Assembly: GCF_947499295.1 (NCBI RefSeq) | Contig: NZ_CANMNP010000002.1 | Span: forward strand, 248,001 to 312,000 | Reading direction: 5' to 3' | From: an uncultured Roseibium sp. | GTDB lineage: Bacteria; Pseudomonadota; Alphaproteobacteria; Rhizobiales; Stappiaceae | Length of the DNA stretch: 64,000 nucleotides | Shown: positions 34,645-43,793 of the stretch, in pieces | Position numbering within the stretch: position 1 is the stretch's first letter | How the letters are laid out: every line of letters begins with the position of its first letter | Position numbers and translations under genes: made by a program | The notes under the pieces: model-generated | What the model saw: only the letters and a program-made list of their open reading frames with translations | The model's database searches: none | Told to the model about the DNA's origin: nothing

Positions 34645-36000
34645 ATGACCGATTCCCATTCGTCTGAAGAGGAGGCCGCCGAGGCCAAAGCAGCAGCCTC
34701 GCCGCTGACCAGAATTGGTGAGGCGCGCTGGATCCTGGTGACCGCTGTGAGCGCGGTTCTCTATGGCATGTTCACTTATGGTGTTTCACTCTGGTCCGGC
34801 ATCGTTGCAATGCTCGCGCTGACCTCGGTTGCAGCCTTCGTTCCAAGGCGTTCAGTGAACCGGCGGGTCAAACTCAAGGCCCAGCGTGAAATCCGAAAAA
34901 TGTGGCCCGGTACGGGAATGAAGGTAACCGTGGACGCCTTGCCAACGCCCTGTTTCGTAGCGGATGGACGTGGCATAACACGGTATGTCAACGCTCAAGC
35001 GCAGTCCCTTTATCAAGGCGTCAAGCCGGGGGACCCGCTTTCGTTTTCACTCAGGGCGCCTTCGCTCCTGGAGGCGTTTGATCGGGTCTGCAGCACTGGA
35101 CGAACCGAGCGGATCAGCTGGATCGAGAAAGTTCCGACGGAGACCTGGTATGAAGCTCACATTGCGCCGATCTATATGCCAGGCAGCAACACTGCCGAAC
35201 GCTCGCGAAGCCTGCCTGATTTCATATTGGTCGTTATCCAGGATCTGACGGAAAATCGCCGCCTGGAGCGCATGCGCAGTGATTTCGTTGCAAACGCAAG
35301 CCATGAATTGCGGACCCCTCTTGCTTCCCTTACCGGGTTTATCGAGACCTTGCAGGGGCCTGCGAAGAACGACCGTGAGGCACAGGACCGTTTCCTGTCG
35401 ATCATGCTGGACCAGGCCGGTCGGATGCGGCGCCTGATCGATGACATTCTGTCTCTGTCGCGGATCGAACTGAAGGCCCATGTCCGTCCTGACAGTGTTG
35501 TCGATCTATGTGAGGTCGTGCGCCATACCTCAGATGCCTTGTCTCCACTCGCAAGAGATCTCAACGTCACGATCAGGCTCGATGTGCCTGATCAGGCGGC
35601 CAGGGTGATGGGGGAGCGGGACGAACTTATTCAGGTCACTGAAAACCTTATCGAGAACGCTCTCAAATATGGGTCGGAGGGCGAGTTCGTGGACGTCTCG
35701 TTGTCCAACCGATCAGATGCAGAGGAAGCTGCCGGCTGGGAACTTTCTGTTCGTGACTACGGCGATGGTATTCCAACGGAGCACCTGCCGCGACTGACGG
35801 AAAGATTTTATCGCGTGGACGTTGAATCCAGCCGTGCGCTGAAGGGAACGGGGCTAGGCCTGGCGATTGTAAAGCACATCTTGACCCGTCATCGCGCACG
35901 CCTGGACGTTGAAAGCGAACCTGGAAATGGCGCCGTGTTCAAAGTGCGGCTGCCATCGATAGCAGAAGGCGAGGGCGCTGAAGAGGCTGCGTCAAGCTGA
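34645..36000 (+). CDS. phoR: Phosphate regulon sensor histidine kinase PhoR
   Basis: Membrane sensor kinase of 451 aa that phosphorylates PhoB when phosphate is scarce and inhibits it through PhoU/Pst when phosphate is plentiful. Two close N-terminal membrane helices (about 27-70) are followed by a PAS domain (LPTPCFVADGRGITRYVNA). Then come the HisKA box with the phospho-accepting His in NASHELRTPLASLTGFIETL, and the ATPase boxes NLIENALKYG, RDYGDGIPTEHLPRLTERFY and KGTGLGLAIVKHIL. Leads the locus phoR-pstSCAB-phoU-phoB, 470 bases before pstS. Confidence 0.95.
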   Translation: MTDSHSSEEEAAEAKAAASPLTRIGEARWILVTAVSAVLYGMFTYGVSLWSGIVAMLALTSVAAFVPRRSVNRRVKLKAQREIRKMWPGTGMKVTVDALPTPCFVADGRGITRYVNAQAQSLYQGVKPGDPLSFSLRAPSLLEAFDRVCSTGRTERISWIEKVPTETWYEAHIAPIYMPGSNTAERSRSLPDFILVVIQDLTENRRLERMRSDFVANASHELRTPLASLTGFIETLQGPAKNDREAQDRFLSIMLDQAGRMRRLIDDILSLSRIELKAHVRPDSVVDLCEVVRHTSDALSPLARDLNVTIRLDVPDQAARVMGERDELIQVTENLIENALKYGSEGEFVDVSLSNRSDAEEAAGWELSVRDYGDGIPTEHLPRLTERFYRVDVESSRALKGTGLGLAIVKHILTRHRARLDVESEPGNGAVFKVRLPSIAEGEGAEEAASS

Positions 36001-36345
36001 GGACCGGCTTGTGTCAAGAAATTAGATTTGAGCCAATTGTGCGCATTGCGGTGCTGCCGGTTGGTCTTTTCAGCAAATCTGCAATGGCTTGTCCGGCGAA
36101 GACAGATCTCTCCAAAGGCTGAGATGAAAGCGGGCTCTTGAACCCGATTGTCCAAGTGTTGGCTTTGGCGCAAACTGGGTTGGATTGCGCTTCCAGTGTC
36201 GCGTCATTCAAAAATTGCAAGGAATGTGGCTCGCGACAAAAGCCAAGGTATCCATTTTGGACGGGCGCCGAGTCGTAAAATGACGGTCATATTGACACAA
36301 AACTTTGACGAAACGAAAAAATGTCTTTTTTTTCAGTTGTTTAAA
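36001..36345. other. Intergenic stretch between phoR and the PHO boxes
   Basis: No coding frame is credible. The last 50 bases are AT-rich and contain GGTCATATTGACACAAAAC, with a TTGACAC resembling a degenerate PHO half site just upstream of the clear repeats. The rest shows nothing recognisable. Confidence 0.6.
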
Positions 36346-36389
36346 TTGTCACAAAACTGAAAAAGAACTGTCATAGAACTCTCATCCAT
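36346..36389 (+). promoter_or_regulatory. Phased PHO-box repeats in front of pstS
   Basis: Four consecutive 11-base units can be read: TTGTCACAAAA, CTGAAAAAGAA, CTGTCATAGAA and CTCTCATCCAT. The last two give CTGTCATAGAACTCTCAT (36368-36385), a near-perfect PHO box for PhoB dimer binding. The 11-bp phasing is the known PhoB-binding geometry. A TAGGGT at 36396-36401 lies about 10 bases downstream, where the -10 element of a PhoB-activated promoter is expected. Confidence 0.85.
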
Positions 36390-36472
36390 GGGCCCTAGGG
36401 TCCCGGCATCGCTAGCGCATTTCTGCGACTTGCGATCCTCTACAAACCTTGACATTCAAAGGGAGTGGTCAA

Positions 36473-37510
36473 GTGAAATTTACGACCCTCGTAAGCGCAA
36501 CTGCTCTGGCTGTTGCTTCTACTGCATTCGTTGGCGCAGCTCAGGCTCGCGATCAGGTTCAGGTTGCTGGTTCTTCCACAGTCCTGCCGTATGCTTCCAT
36601 TGTTGCTGAAGCTTTTGGTGAAAACACCGACTTCCCGACACCGGTTGTTGAGTCCGGTGGTTCTTCCGCTGGCCTGAAGCGCTTCTGTGAAGGTGTTGGC
36701 GAAAACACCATCGACGTGGCAAACGCTTCGCGCAAGATCCGCGAGAAAGAGATCAAAGCCTGTGCTGAAGCTGGTGTTAAGGACATTATCGAAGTCCGCA
36801 TCGGTTACGACGGCATCGTCTTCGCGTCTCAAAAAGACGGTCCGGCCTTCACTGAGTTCCAGGCTGCTGACATCTTCAACGCTCTCGGCGCCAAAGTGCT
36901 GAAAGACGGCAAGATCGTAGACAACCCATACAGCAAATGGGCTGAGTTCAACGCTGATCTGCCGGACGTTGATATCGCTGCCTTCATCCCGGGCACCAAG
37001 CACGGTACGCGTGAAGTGTTCGAGGAAAAGGTTCTGGCTGTAGGTTGTGAAGCAACCGGTGCTCTGCAGGCGATGCTCGACAGTGGCATGTCTGAAGACG
37101 ACGCCGAAGATGCTTGCATCGACGTGCGTGCGGACGGCAAGTCCACCGACATCGACGGTGACTACACTGAAACGCTTGCACGTATCGACTCCAACCCGAA
37201 CGGCATCGGTATCTTCGGTCTCGCATTCTACGAGAACAACACCGACAAGCTGAAAGTTGCGACCATGGGTGATGTGGCTCCGTCCACCGAAACCATTTCT
37301 ACGGGTGAGTATCCGGTTTCACGTCCGCTGTTCTTCTACATCAAGAAGGCGCATATCGGCGTTATTCCGGGTCTGAAAGAATACGCTCAGTTCTTCACTG
37401 CTGACGAAATTGCTGGCCCGTCCGGCCCGCTGGCTCAATACGGCCTCGTTGCCGATCCTGAGCTGGCTGCCACGCAGGCGTCTATCGAAGCTGAAGAAAC
37501 AATGAAGTAA
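36473..37510 (+). CDS. pstS: Periplasmic phosphate-binding protein PstS
   Basis: Binding protein of 345 aa capturing phosphate for the Pst importer. A GTG start at 36473 is chosen because AGGGAG lies just upstream and a standard signal peptide begins at once (VKFTTLVSATALAVAS, cleavage after AAQA). An upstream TTG in frame would add eight residues without a ribosome site. Mature start RDQVQVAGSSTVLPYASIVAEAFG; phosphate-binding loops VESGGSSAGLKRFCEG and PGTKHGTREVFEEKV are visible. Codon usage looks strongly biased, consistent with high expression under starvation. Confidence 0.96.
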   Translation: MKFTTLVSATALAVASTAFVGAAQARDQVQVAGSSTVLPYASIVAEAFGENTDFPTPVVESGGSSAGLKRFCEGVGENTIDVANASRKIREKEIKACAEAGVKDIIEVRIGYDGIVFASQKDGPAFTEFQAADIFNALGAKVLKDGKIVDNPYSKWAEFNADLPDVDIAAFIPGTKHGTREVFEEKVLAVGCEATGALQAMLDSGMSEDDAEDACIDVRADGKSTDIDGDYTETLARIDSNPNGIGIFGLAFYENNTDKLKVATMGDVAPSTETISTGEYPVSRPLFFYIKKAHIGVIPGLKEYAQFFTADEIAGPSGPLAQYGLVADPELAATQASIEAEETMK

Positions 37511-37511
37511 C

Positions 37512-37564
37512 AGAGCTTCGGCTCTTTACGAAAGGGGCGGCAATTCCCGTCGCCCCTTTTTCGT
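37512..37564 (+). terminator. Tandem hairpins between pstS and pstC (attenuator-like)
   Basis: First AGAGC-TTCG-GCTCT (37512-37525), a 5-bp hairpin with a stable UUCG loop 2 bases after the pstS stop. Then AAAGGGGCG (37531-37539) and CGCCCCTTT (37551-37559) form a perfect 9-bp stem followed by a run of T. This is a good intrinsic terminator inside the operon, so partial termination would give far more PstS than the membrane subunits. Confidence 0.8.
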
Positions 37565-37593
37565 TTCCGGACATACACACTCTGGGGGACCAT

Positions 37594-39066
37594 ATGTCCT
37601 TGTTCTGGCTCGTCGTGATCGTGCTTGCCATTTCTTTGGCGGGCTACATCGTGGGGCGCGCACGTGCCTTTTCCAGCGCTGCTGGAGAAATCAGTCAACT
37701 GCACTCTCTTCCGTCTTATTATGGAGCAAACGTGGCCATGAAGGCCGCTGTTCCTGCGTTTCTGGTTTTAATTGTCTGGCTGCTGGCGCAGCCATTTTAC
37801 ATTAACAGTACCGTTTCCAGCACTATTCCGGATACCGCTATTCAGGAAGGCTCATCTCTGGGCCTTGTCATGGCTGAGGTGCGCCGCGCCGCGACCGGTC
37901 TGGACAATGCCGTGGCAGCTGGTCAGATGAGTGAAGAGTTTGCGCGAAACGCTCGTGCCGATTTCACCGACATTACAACTCGCCTGAAAGAAGCCGGGCA
38001 GATCGTGACATCCGACATCACGCAGCCGGTCATGCGGGCTGCGCAGTCCTATCGGATCATGGTTGCGACCGGCAATCTTTACATGTCGATTGTTGTTGTC
38101 CTTATAGCGGTTGCGGGTGCGCTTTGGGGGCTGAAGGAAACAAACAAGGATTTCCGCGCACGAAACACGGTGGAAAAGGGGATAAGGGTCATCCTGTTCT
38201 CTGCGGCCCTGATCGCCATTCTGACAACCGTGGGGATCGTGCTGTCTCTGGTCTTCAACACGATTGAATTCTTCAGGCTCTATCCGGCTACGGAATTCTT
38301 TTTTGGCCTGACCTGGTCGCCGAGTTTCTCCGGTCGTGGCGGTTCATCGGAACTTGGTATCATTCCACTGCTTTGGGGCACATTCTATATTTCGATTGTC
38401 GCTCTTGTCGTGGCGGTTCCGATCGGCCTCTTTGCAGCAGTCTATCTGTCTGAATATGCCAGTTCGCGGGTTCGCTCTGTTGCCAAGCCGCTTCTTGAGA
38501 TCCTGGCCGGTATCCCGACCATTGTTTACGGTCTCTTCGCATTGCTGACAGTCGGGCCGCTTCTCTTGTCGGTATTCGGCGACAATGGGCTTGGTATCAT
38601 GCAAGCCGGAACGGCGGTCATGACAGCGGGTCTCGTGATGGGCATCATGCTGATCCCGTTTGTGAGCTCGCTCTCCGACGATATCATCAATGCAGTTCCC
38701 CAGGCGATGCGTGACGGCTCCTACGGTCTTGGCGCAACGAAATCGGAAACGGTAAAGCAGGTCATTCTCCCTGCAGCTCTTCCGGGTATTGTCGGTGCAA
38801 TCCTGCTCGCTGCCTCGCGTGCAATCGGCGAAACGATGATCGTTGTACTCGGCGCTGGTGCAGCTGCGCGCCTGAGCCTCAATCCTTTCGAAGCCATGAC
38901 GACGGTGACCGCGAAAATCGTCAGTCAGTTGACCGGCGATGCCGACTTTGCTTCCCCGGTTGCCCTGGTTGCCTTTGCCCTCGGCATGACGCTCTTTGTG
39001 GTGACACTTGGACTTAACATCGTTGCACTCTACATCGTGCGCAAGTACCGGGAGCAGTATGACTGA
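37594..39066 (+). CDS. pstC: Phosphate ABC transporter permease PstC
   Basis: Inner-membrane permease of 490 aa. The last 260 residues are the permease domain (LGIIPLLWGTFYISIVALVVAVPIG; EAA-type loop SYGLGATKSETVKQVILPAALP). The first 220 form an alphaproteobacterial-type extension with two or three extra membrane helices and a periplasmic helical part, making the protein longer than E. coli PstC. The stop overlaps pstA as TGATG. Partner of PstA. Confidence 0.95.
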   Translation: MSLFWLVVIVLAISLAGYIVGRARAFSSAAGEISQLHSLPSYYGANVAMKAAVPAFLVLIVWLLAQPFYINSTVSSTIPDTAIQEGSSLGLVMAEVRRAATGLDNAVAAGQMSEEFARNARADFTDITTRLKEAGQIVTSDITQPVMRAAQSYRIMVATGNLYMSIVVVLIAVAGALWGLKETNKDFRARNTVEKGIRVILFSAALIAILTTVGIVLSLVFNTIEFFRLYPATEFFFGLTWSPSFSGRGGSSELGIIPLLWGTFYISIVALVVAVPIGLFAAVYLSEYASSRVRSVAKPLLEILAGIPTIVYGLFALLTVGPLLLSVFGDNGLGIMQAGTAVMTAGLVMGIMLIPFVSSLSDDIINAVPQAMRDGSYGLGATKSETVKQVILPAALPGIVGAILLAASRAIGETMIVVLGAGAAARLSLNPFEAMTTVTAKIVSQLTGDADFASPVALVAFALGMTLFVVTLGLNIVALYIVRKYREQYD

Positions 39067-40415
39067 TGACCGACGCAACACTTCCTCCCGCAACATCTGA
39101 GCCCTCCAGCGCGAAGCCTGCGCAACCGAAGTCTCTTTATGCGATCGATGAACTGACCCGCAAACGAAACGCAGCGGAGAAGCGCTTTCAAGCCTACGGG
39201 ATAGGGGCGATTGGAATAGGCCTGTTTTTCCTCGTTGTCCTGGCCATTGCCATCATTTCCGAGGGCATTCCCGCCTTCACCAAGACGATTGTCGAGGTGG
39301 AGTTCACGCTGACGCAGGAGCAGTATGACGAAGCCGAGGGCCAGCTCTTCAAGACCAAGGCCTACGAGCAGATCTTTATCGGCGCGCTGCAAGGTCAGCT
39401 TGAGGAAAAGGGCCTCGACGTTCCCTTCGACGCCAGCACGATTGAACGCATCGTCGGCAAGCCTGGTGGCGACATCAGGTCGTTTTTCAAGGCGGATGAG
39501 AGCCAGCTTGGACAGCCCGTTTCGTTCGAGTTGGCAGCTTCCTCCCGCGTGGACGGATACATCAACGGACGCGTGACACGCGAGAACATGACCGACAGCC
39601 GCTTCTTGCAAAAAACGGATCTGGATCTCGTCGACATTCTGGTTGAAGCCAGTATCATCAGGTCTGTCTTCAACTGGAGCTTCATAACCGGAGCAGATTC
39701 TGGCGTTGACAATCCGGGAGGTGCCGGCATCGGTGCATCGGTGATTGGCTCCTTCTTCATGATGCTGGTGGTTCTGTTTCTGTCGCTCCCCATTGGCGTG
39801 GCTGCCTCCATCTACCTTGAAGAGTTCGCACCGCAGAACAAGTTCACTGATCTGATCGAGGTGAACATTTCGAACCTGGCTGCCGTTCCTTCCATTGTGT
39901 TCGGTATTCTGGGTCTGGCCGTTTTCATCCAGTTCATGCATCTGCCGCAATCAGCACCGCTGGTCGGCGGCCTTGTGCTGACACTGATGACGCTCCCCAC
40001 GATCATTATCTCGACACGTGCCTCGCTGAAGGCGGTACCTCCGAGCATCCGCGACGCGGCACTTGGTGTGGGCGCGTCGAAAATGCAGGCGATCTTCCAT
40101 CACGTCTTGCCACTTGCGATGCCGGGTATTCTGACAGGCACCATTATTGGTCTGGCACAGGCACTGGGTGAAACTGCACCTCTGCTTCTGATCGGTATGG
40201 TCGGCTTTGTTGCGCGCGGATATCCGGACGGCTTCGTCTCGGGTTTCCTGGACCCGAACTCTGCCATGCCGGCGCAGATCTACACCTGGGCAGCCAGGGC
40301 GGACTACGCATTCTACGAAAAAGCCTGGGGCGGTATCATCGTCCTGCTGATCTTCCTGCTCACAATGAACATTCTCGCGATCATCCTGCGCCGCAGGTTT
40401 GAACGCCGCTGGTGA
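39066..40415 (+). CDS. pstA: Phosphate ABC transporter permease PstA
   Basis: Inner-membrane permease of 449 aa. An N-terminal membrane helix (about 47-67) and a long periplasmic insert (about 70-200) precede the permease domain with [26 protein letters not shown] and the EAA loop [20 protein letters not shown]. As with PstC, the long insert is usual for this class. Starts inside the pstC stop and its stop overlaps the GTG that precedes pstB. Confidence 0.95.
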   Translation: MTDATLPPATSEPSSAKPAQPKSLYAIDELTRKRNAAEKRFQAYGIGAIGIGLFFLVVLAIAIISEGIPAFTKTIVEVEFTLTQEQYDEAEGQLFKTKAYEQIFIGALQGQLEEKGLDVPFDASTIERIVGKPGGDIRSFFKADESQLGQPVSFELAASSRVDGYINGRVTRENMTDSRFLQKTDLDLVDILVEASIIRSVFNWSFITGADSGVDNPGGAGIGASVIGSFFMMLVVLFLSLPIGVAASIYLEEFAPQNKFTDLIEVNISNLAAVPSIVFGILGLAVFIQFMHLPQSAPLVGGLVLTLMTLPTIIISTRASLKAVPPSIRDAALGVGASKMQAIFHHVLPLAMPGILTGTIIGLAQALGETAPLLLIGMVGFVARGYPDGFVSGFLDPNSAMPAQIYTWAARADYAFYEKAWGGIIVLLIFLLTMNILAIILRRRFERRW

Positions 40416-40426
40416 GGATTGATGCG

Positions 40427-41224
40427 ATGAACGAGATGCCGAACATTGAACAGGCGATTAAAATGACCGATAGCAAAATCTCTGCAAACAAGGTTCAGGT
40501 CTATTACGGCGACAACCAGGCCATCAAGGACGTGGACATTGAAATCCAGCCACGTTCGGTGACGGCCTTTATCGGCCCATCTGGTTGTGGCAAGTCGACG
40601 TTTCTGCGGACTATCAATCGTATGAACGACACCATCGACATTTGCCGTGTCGAAGGCTCGATCAAGATTGACGGCGAAGACATCTACGATCCCAAGGTCG
40701 ATCCGGTGCAGTTGCGCGCCAAGGTCGGCATGGTGTTCCAGAAACCGAACCCGTTTCCGAAGTCGATTTATGACAACATCGCCTACGGTCCGCGCATTCA
40801 TGGTCTGGCAAAAAACAAGTCAGAACTCGATGACATCGTCTCTTCCAGCCTGCAAAAGGCAGGTCTCTGGGAAGAGGTGAAGAACCGGCTGGATGAGCCC
40901 GGAACCGGCATGTCCGGCGGTCAGCAGCAGCGTCTATGTATTGCCCGGGCGATTGCCGTCAGTCCTGAAGTGATCCTCATGGACGAGCCGTGTTCGGCTT
41001 TGGATCCGATTGCGACCGCGAAGGTGGAAGAGCTGATCGACGAACTGCGCGAGAACTATACGATCGTGATTGTGACGCACTCCATGCAGCAGGCAGCGCG
41101 TGTGTCCCAGCGTACGGCATTCTTCCACCTTGGTATTCTGGTTGAAGAGGGTCCGACACAGGACATCTTCACAAACCCTAAAGACAAGCGTACTCAGGAC
41201 TATATAACTGGCCGCTTCGGCTAA
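40427..41224 (+). CDS. pstB: Phosphate ABC transporter ATPase PstB
   Basis: ATPase of 265 aa driving the Pst importer. Walker [21 protein letters not shown]-loop [20 protein letters not shown], signature [14 protein letters not shown], Walker [17 protein letters not shown] and switch His [18 protein letters not shown] are all exact PstB sequences. The ATG at 40427 is preferred; a GTG at 40412 overlapping pstA is possible. Confidence 0.96.
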   Translation: MNEMPNIEQAIKMTDSKISANKVQVYYGDNQAIKDVDIEIQPRSVTAFIGPSGCGKSTFLRTINRMNDTIDICRVEGSIKIDGEDIYDPKVDPVQLRAKVGMVFQKPNPFPKSIYDNIAYGPRIHGLAKNKSELDDIVSSSLQKAGLWEEVKNRLDEPGTGMSGGQQQRLCIARAIAVSPEVILMDEPCSALDPIATAKVEELIDELRENYTIVIVTHSMQQAARVSQRTAFFHLGILVEEGPTQDIFTNPKDKRTQDYITGRFG

Positions 41225-41258
41225 GAAATTCTTTCGAGATTACTAAAGAGGACAAAGT

Positions 41259-41957
41259 ATGTCTGAACATACAGTCTCTGCCTATGACGAAGAACTGACA
41301 GAAATGGCTGGCAAGGTCGCTGAAATGGGCGGCTTGGCCGAAAAGGCTTTCGCCGATGCCGTTTCTGCTCTGGTGTCACGGGACCTGGAATTGGCCAAAA
41401 CCACCATTGCCCAGGATGAACGGCTTGATACGTTGCATCAGGAAGTGGAAGCAAAGCTGATCGAAATGATCGCGCGCCGTCAGCCCATGGGTCAGGATCT
41501 GCGGGAAATTACGGCCGCCACGCGTATTGCCAATGATCTGGAACGCGTTGGCGACCTGGCCAAGAACGTTGCAAAACGCGCCATTGCAATTGACAACAGC
41601 CTCGGTTCCAAAAAGCTTGCGATTGGTGTCGAGCACATGACCGAGCTGGCGCTGAACCAGCTGAAGCAGGTCCTGGACGCCTATACCCGCAAGGACCCGG
41701 AAGCCGCGAAACGCGTGCAGGAAGCCGATGCGGAAGTGGACGCAATCTATACATCGCTGTTCCGCGAGCTGCTGACCTACATGATGGAAGATCCAAGGGT
41801 TATCACGCAGTGTGTCCATCTCCTTTTCTGCGCCAAGAACATTGAACGCATTGGTGATCACGCGACCAACATTGCTGAAAACGTCTTTTACATGGTGACC
41901 GGTGACCGGCTGCCGGAAGAACGGACCAAGCTGGACGAAACCACCAGCGTTTCTTAG
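41259..41957 (+). CDS. phoU: Phosphate transport regulator PhoU
   Basis: Cytosolic protein of 232 aa, two three-helix bundles with the metal-binding ExxxD motifs (ARIANDLERVGDLAKNVAKR in the first, CAKNIERIGDHATNIAENV in the second). It couples Pst activity to PhoR inhibition. GAGGAC lies upstream of the ATG. Follows pstB by 34 bases and precedes phoB. Confidence 0.96.
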   Translation: MSEHTVSAYDEELTEMAGKVAEMGGLAEKAFADAVSALVSRDLELAKTTIAQDERLDTLHQEVEAKLIEMIARRQPMGQDLREITAATRIANDLERVGDLAKNVAKRAIAIDNSLGSKKLAIGVEHMTELALNQLKQVLDAYTRKDPEAAKRVQEADAEVDAIYTSLFRELLTYMMEDPRVITQCVHLLFCAKNIERIGDHATNIAENVFYMVTGDRLPEERTKLDETTSVS

Positions 41958-42030
41958 TCGCCGAACGAACTTGCGGAAAAATGATCCAGCCGGCGCGGCT
42001 GCGCCTGCTGCATGACATGGAGCGAGATGT

Positions 42031-42729
42031 ATGCCGAAGGTGCTCATCGTTGAAGACGAAGAACCGCTTAGTCTTCTGTTGAGATACAATCTAGAAGCCG
42101 AAGGATACACGGTTGAATCGTGTATTCGTGGCGATGAGGCAGAAATTCGGTTGCGGGAAAGCGTGCCGGACCTTTTGCTGCTCGACTGGATGCTTCCGGG
42201 TCTGTCTGGGATCGAGTTGTGTCGGCGCTTGAGAGCCAGGGAAGACACCGAGCGATTGCCCGTCATAATGCTGACGGCGCGCGGTGAAGAGGCAGAGCGT
42301 ATCAGAGGACTGTCGACAGGGGCGGACGACTATGTGGTCAAACCGTTTTCCGTACCTGAATTGATGGCGCGGGTCCGCGCAATCCTGCGCCGGGCAAGTC
42401 CTGAAGTTGTGTCTACAATGCTCCGGTCCGGAGATATCGAACTGGACCGTGAAACGCACAGGGTTCGCAGGAATGCGAAAGAAGTCCACCTTGGGCCGAC
42501 GGAATTCCGTCTGCTGGAATTTCTCATGACCTCACCCGGACGGGTTTTCTCACGAGAGCAACTGCTTGACGGTGTTTGGGGGCATGATGTCTATGTCGAC
42601 GAGCGGACCGTTGATGTTCACGTTGGCCGCCTCCGCAAGGCTCTGAATAAGGGCAAGGCAAGAGACCCGATCCGAACGGTCCGCGGTGCCGGCTATGCAT
42701 TCAACGATCAGTTTTCGGTGGTTGCATGA
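42031..42729 (+). CDS. phoB: Phosphate regulon response regulator PhoB
   Basis: OmpR-type regulator of 232 aa. The receiver domain (2-120) has the acidic pocket EDEEPL, the phosphorylated Asp in LLLLDWMLPGLSG and the conserved Lys in VKPFSVPEL. The C-terminal winged helix (about 135-230) includes LGPTEFRLLEFLMTSPGRVFSREQLL and TVDVHVGRLRKALN. Binds the PHO boxes in front of pstS. Ends at a strong terminator shared with gcrA. Confidence 0.96.
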   Translation: MPKVLIVEDEEPLSLLLRYNLEAEGYTVESCIRGDEAEIRLRESVPDLLLLDWMLPGLSGIELCRRLRAREDTERLPVIMLTARGEEAERIRGLSTGADDYVVKPFSVPELMARVRAILRRASPEVVSTMLRSGDIELDRETHRVRRNAKEVHLGPTEFRLLEFLMTSPGRVFSREQLLDGVWGHDVYVDERTVDVHVGRLRKALNKGKARDPIRTVRGAGYAFNDQFSVVA

Positions 42730-42766
42730 TGAAGTGACGAATTCCAGGTGCAAAAATCACAACAAA

Positions 42767-42791
42767 AAAGCCCGCCATTCTGGCGGGCTTT
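42767..42791. terminator. Bidirectional intrinsic terminator between phoB and gcrA
   Basis: AAAGCCCGCCA (42767-42777) and TGGCGGGCTTT (42781-42791) form a perfect 11-bp stem with a 3-base loop, flanked by A and T runs on both sides, so it works for both convergent transcripts. Confidence 0.9.
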
Positions 42792-42814
42792 GCATTTTCG
42801 CTGCTGCTTGACCG

Positions 42815-43351
42815 CTATCCTGCGCGGGCGATCACTTTGCGATCACGGCGGCGGTCTGCAACCGGTTGATAGGCGATTTTACAATGGTGCGCGCAGTAGG
42901 GAACACCTGCGTCGGATTGGCGGCCGCAGAAGTAAAAGTCATCGGTTGCCGGATCGCCAATCGGCCATTTGCATGTCCGTTCGGTCAGGGTCAGGATCGA
43001 CGCGCGTTCGGAAATCGGGATCAGCTCTGCGATCGGCTCAAGGTCAGGCTCTGCCTCGACGATGGGTGTTGGTGCAATGTCGGCCTTCAGCGCCGTCGCC
43101 CCAATAGTCTGTGGTTGAGGTGTCGGTTTTTTGGGTGCCGAAGTCCCGGCTGCGGGCGCGCTTGTGCGCGGACGACGAGGTTTGCTGCTGGACGAGGAGG
43201 ACTTTGCGCGACCTGACAATCCAAGTCGGTGTACTTTGCCGATGACGGCGTTCCGGGTTACGCCACCCAGCTCACCCGCAATCTGACTTGCACTCAAGCC
43301 ATCGCTCCAAAGCTTTTTGAGAAGCTCAACCCGTTCGTCTGTCCAACTCAT
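42815..43351 (-). CDS. gcrA: GcrA cell cycle regulator
   Basis: Alphaproteobacterial regulator of 178 aa that binds the housekeeping sigma factor and GANTC sites methylated by CcrM, activating cell-division genes. N-terminal DNA-binding helices: MSWTDERVELLKKLWSDGLS, ASQIAGELGGVTRNAVIGK and VHRLGLSGRAK, the family hallmark. A Ser/Pro/Ala-rich linker (about 50-100) and the sigma-binding end with CKWPIGDPATDDFYFCGR and YCAHHCKIAY follow. No GANTC site is visible in the 150 bases upstream. Confidence 0.95.
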   Translation of the reverse strand: MSWTDERVELLKKLWSDGLSASQIAGELGGVTRNAVIGKVHRLGLSGRAKSSSSSSKPRRPRTSAPAAGTSAPKKPTPQPQTIGATALKADIAPTPIVEAEPDLEPIAELIPISERASILTLTERTCKWPIGDPATDDFYFCGRQSDAGVPYCAHHCKIAYQPVADRRRDRKVIARAG

Positions 43352-43455
43352 TGCCGCACCTTTTCATTTGACCGTTTTGCCGGCCATTAACCCCGTGCTT
43401 GGCATGCGCAGGCACGCCTGATATGGCATATCTAGTGCCTAAGAATGATTAGCCC

Positions 43456-43469
43456 CACGAGATCTCGTG
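43456..43469. promoter_or_regulatory. Perfect 14-bp palindrome between gcrA and argD
   Basis: CACGAGATCTCGTG reads the same on both strands. It lies about 105 bases upstream of the gcrA start. It is a plausible dimeric regulator site, but the protein is unknown. Confidence 0.4.
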
Positions 43470-43630
43470 TTTGAATATCAAGAGGTTACAATAACGTTAG
43501 TTTGTCAGGCAACCATTCGCCCAAAACCAATTGGGGATGAAGCGACTTTTCCCCAAGTATGGCGAGACCCTTGAGACTTTTGCTGAATCTGCGCTCAGGG
43601 GCTGCAGGTTGCGTAGAAGCGCCATTTCCA

Positions 43631-43694
43631 TTGACAGGCCTTGGGGCCGGGGGTGTATAAGAAAACCGCAGCGTGCCGCCTCTTCGGGGCGGCA
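43631..43694 (+). promoter_or_regulatory. argD promoter and leader hairpin
   Basis: TTGACA and TATAAG are separated by 19 bases, slightly long but otherwise close to sigma-70 consensus. The expected transcript start is followed almost at once by a 9-bp hairpin (43674-43682 with 43686-43694, loop TTC, one G-T pair). The leader then runs about 100 bases to argD. Attenuation or mRNA protection is possible. Confidence 0.5.
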
Positions 43695-43793
43695 TGTTGC
43701 ATTTTGGCCTGACACCGTAACTGTGACATCGTTGCTCCTGTCGGGCGCGAACGTCACCTTCGTGCAGGCGTTCTTAAGGAGACAAAAGAGGTT

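Larger units (their letters stand above)
43352..43793. other. Divergent promoter region between gcrA and argD
   Basis: No convincing gene. It holds a perfect 14-bp palindrome at 43456-43469, a promoter-like TTGACA (43631-43636) and TATAAG (43656-43661), and a 9-bp hairpin at 43674-43694 followed by about 100 bases of leader before argD. Short frames on either strand here show no family pattern. Confidence 0.6.

Noticed and set aside
43486-43757. Short minus-strand frames in the gcrA-argD gap
   Set aside because: They overlap the promoter and leader hairpin of argD and lack family features.
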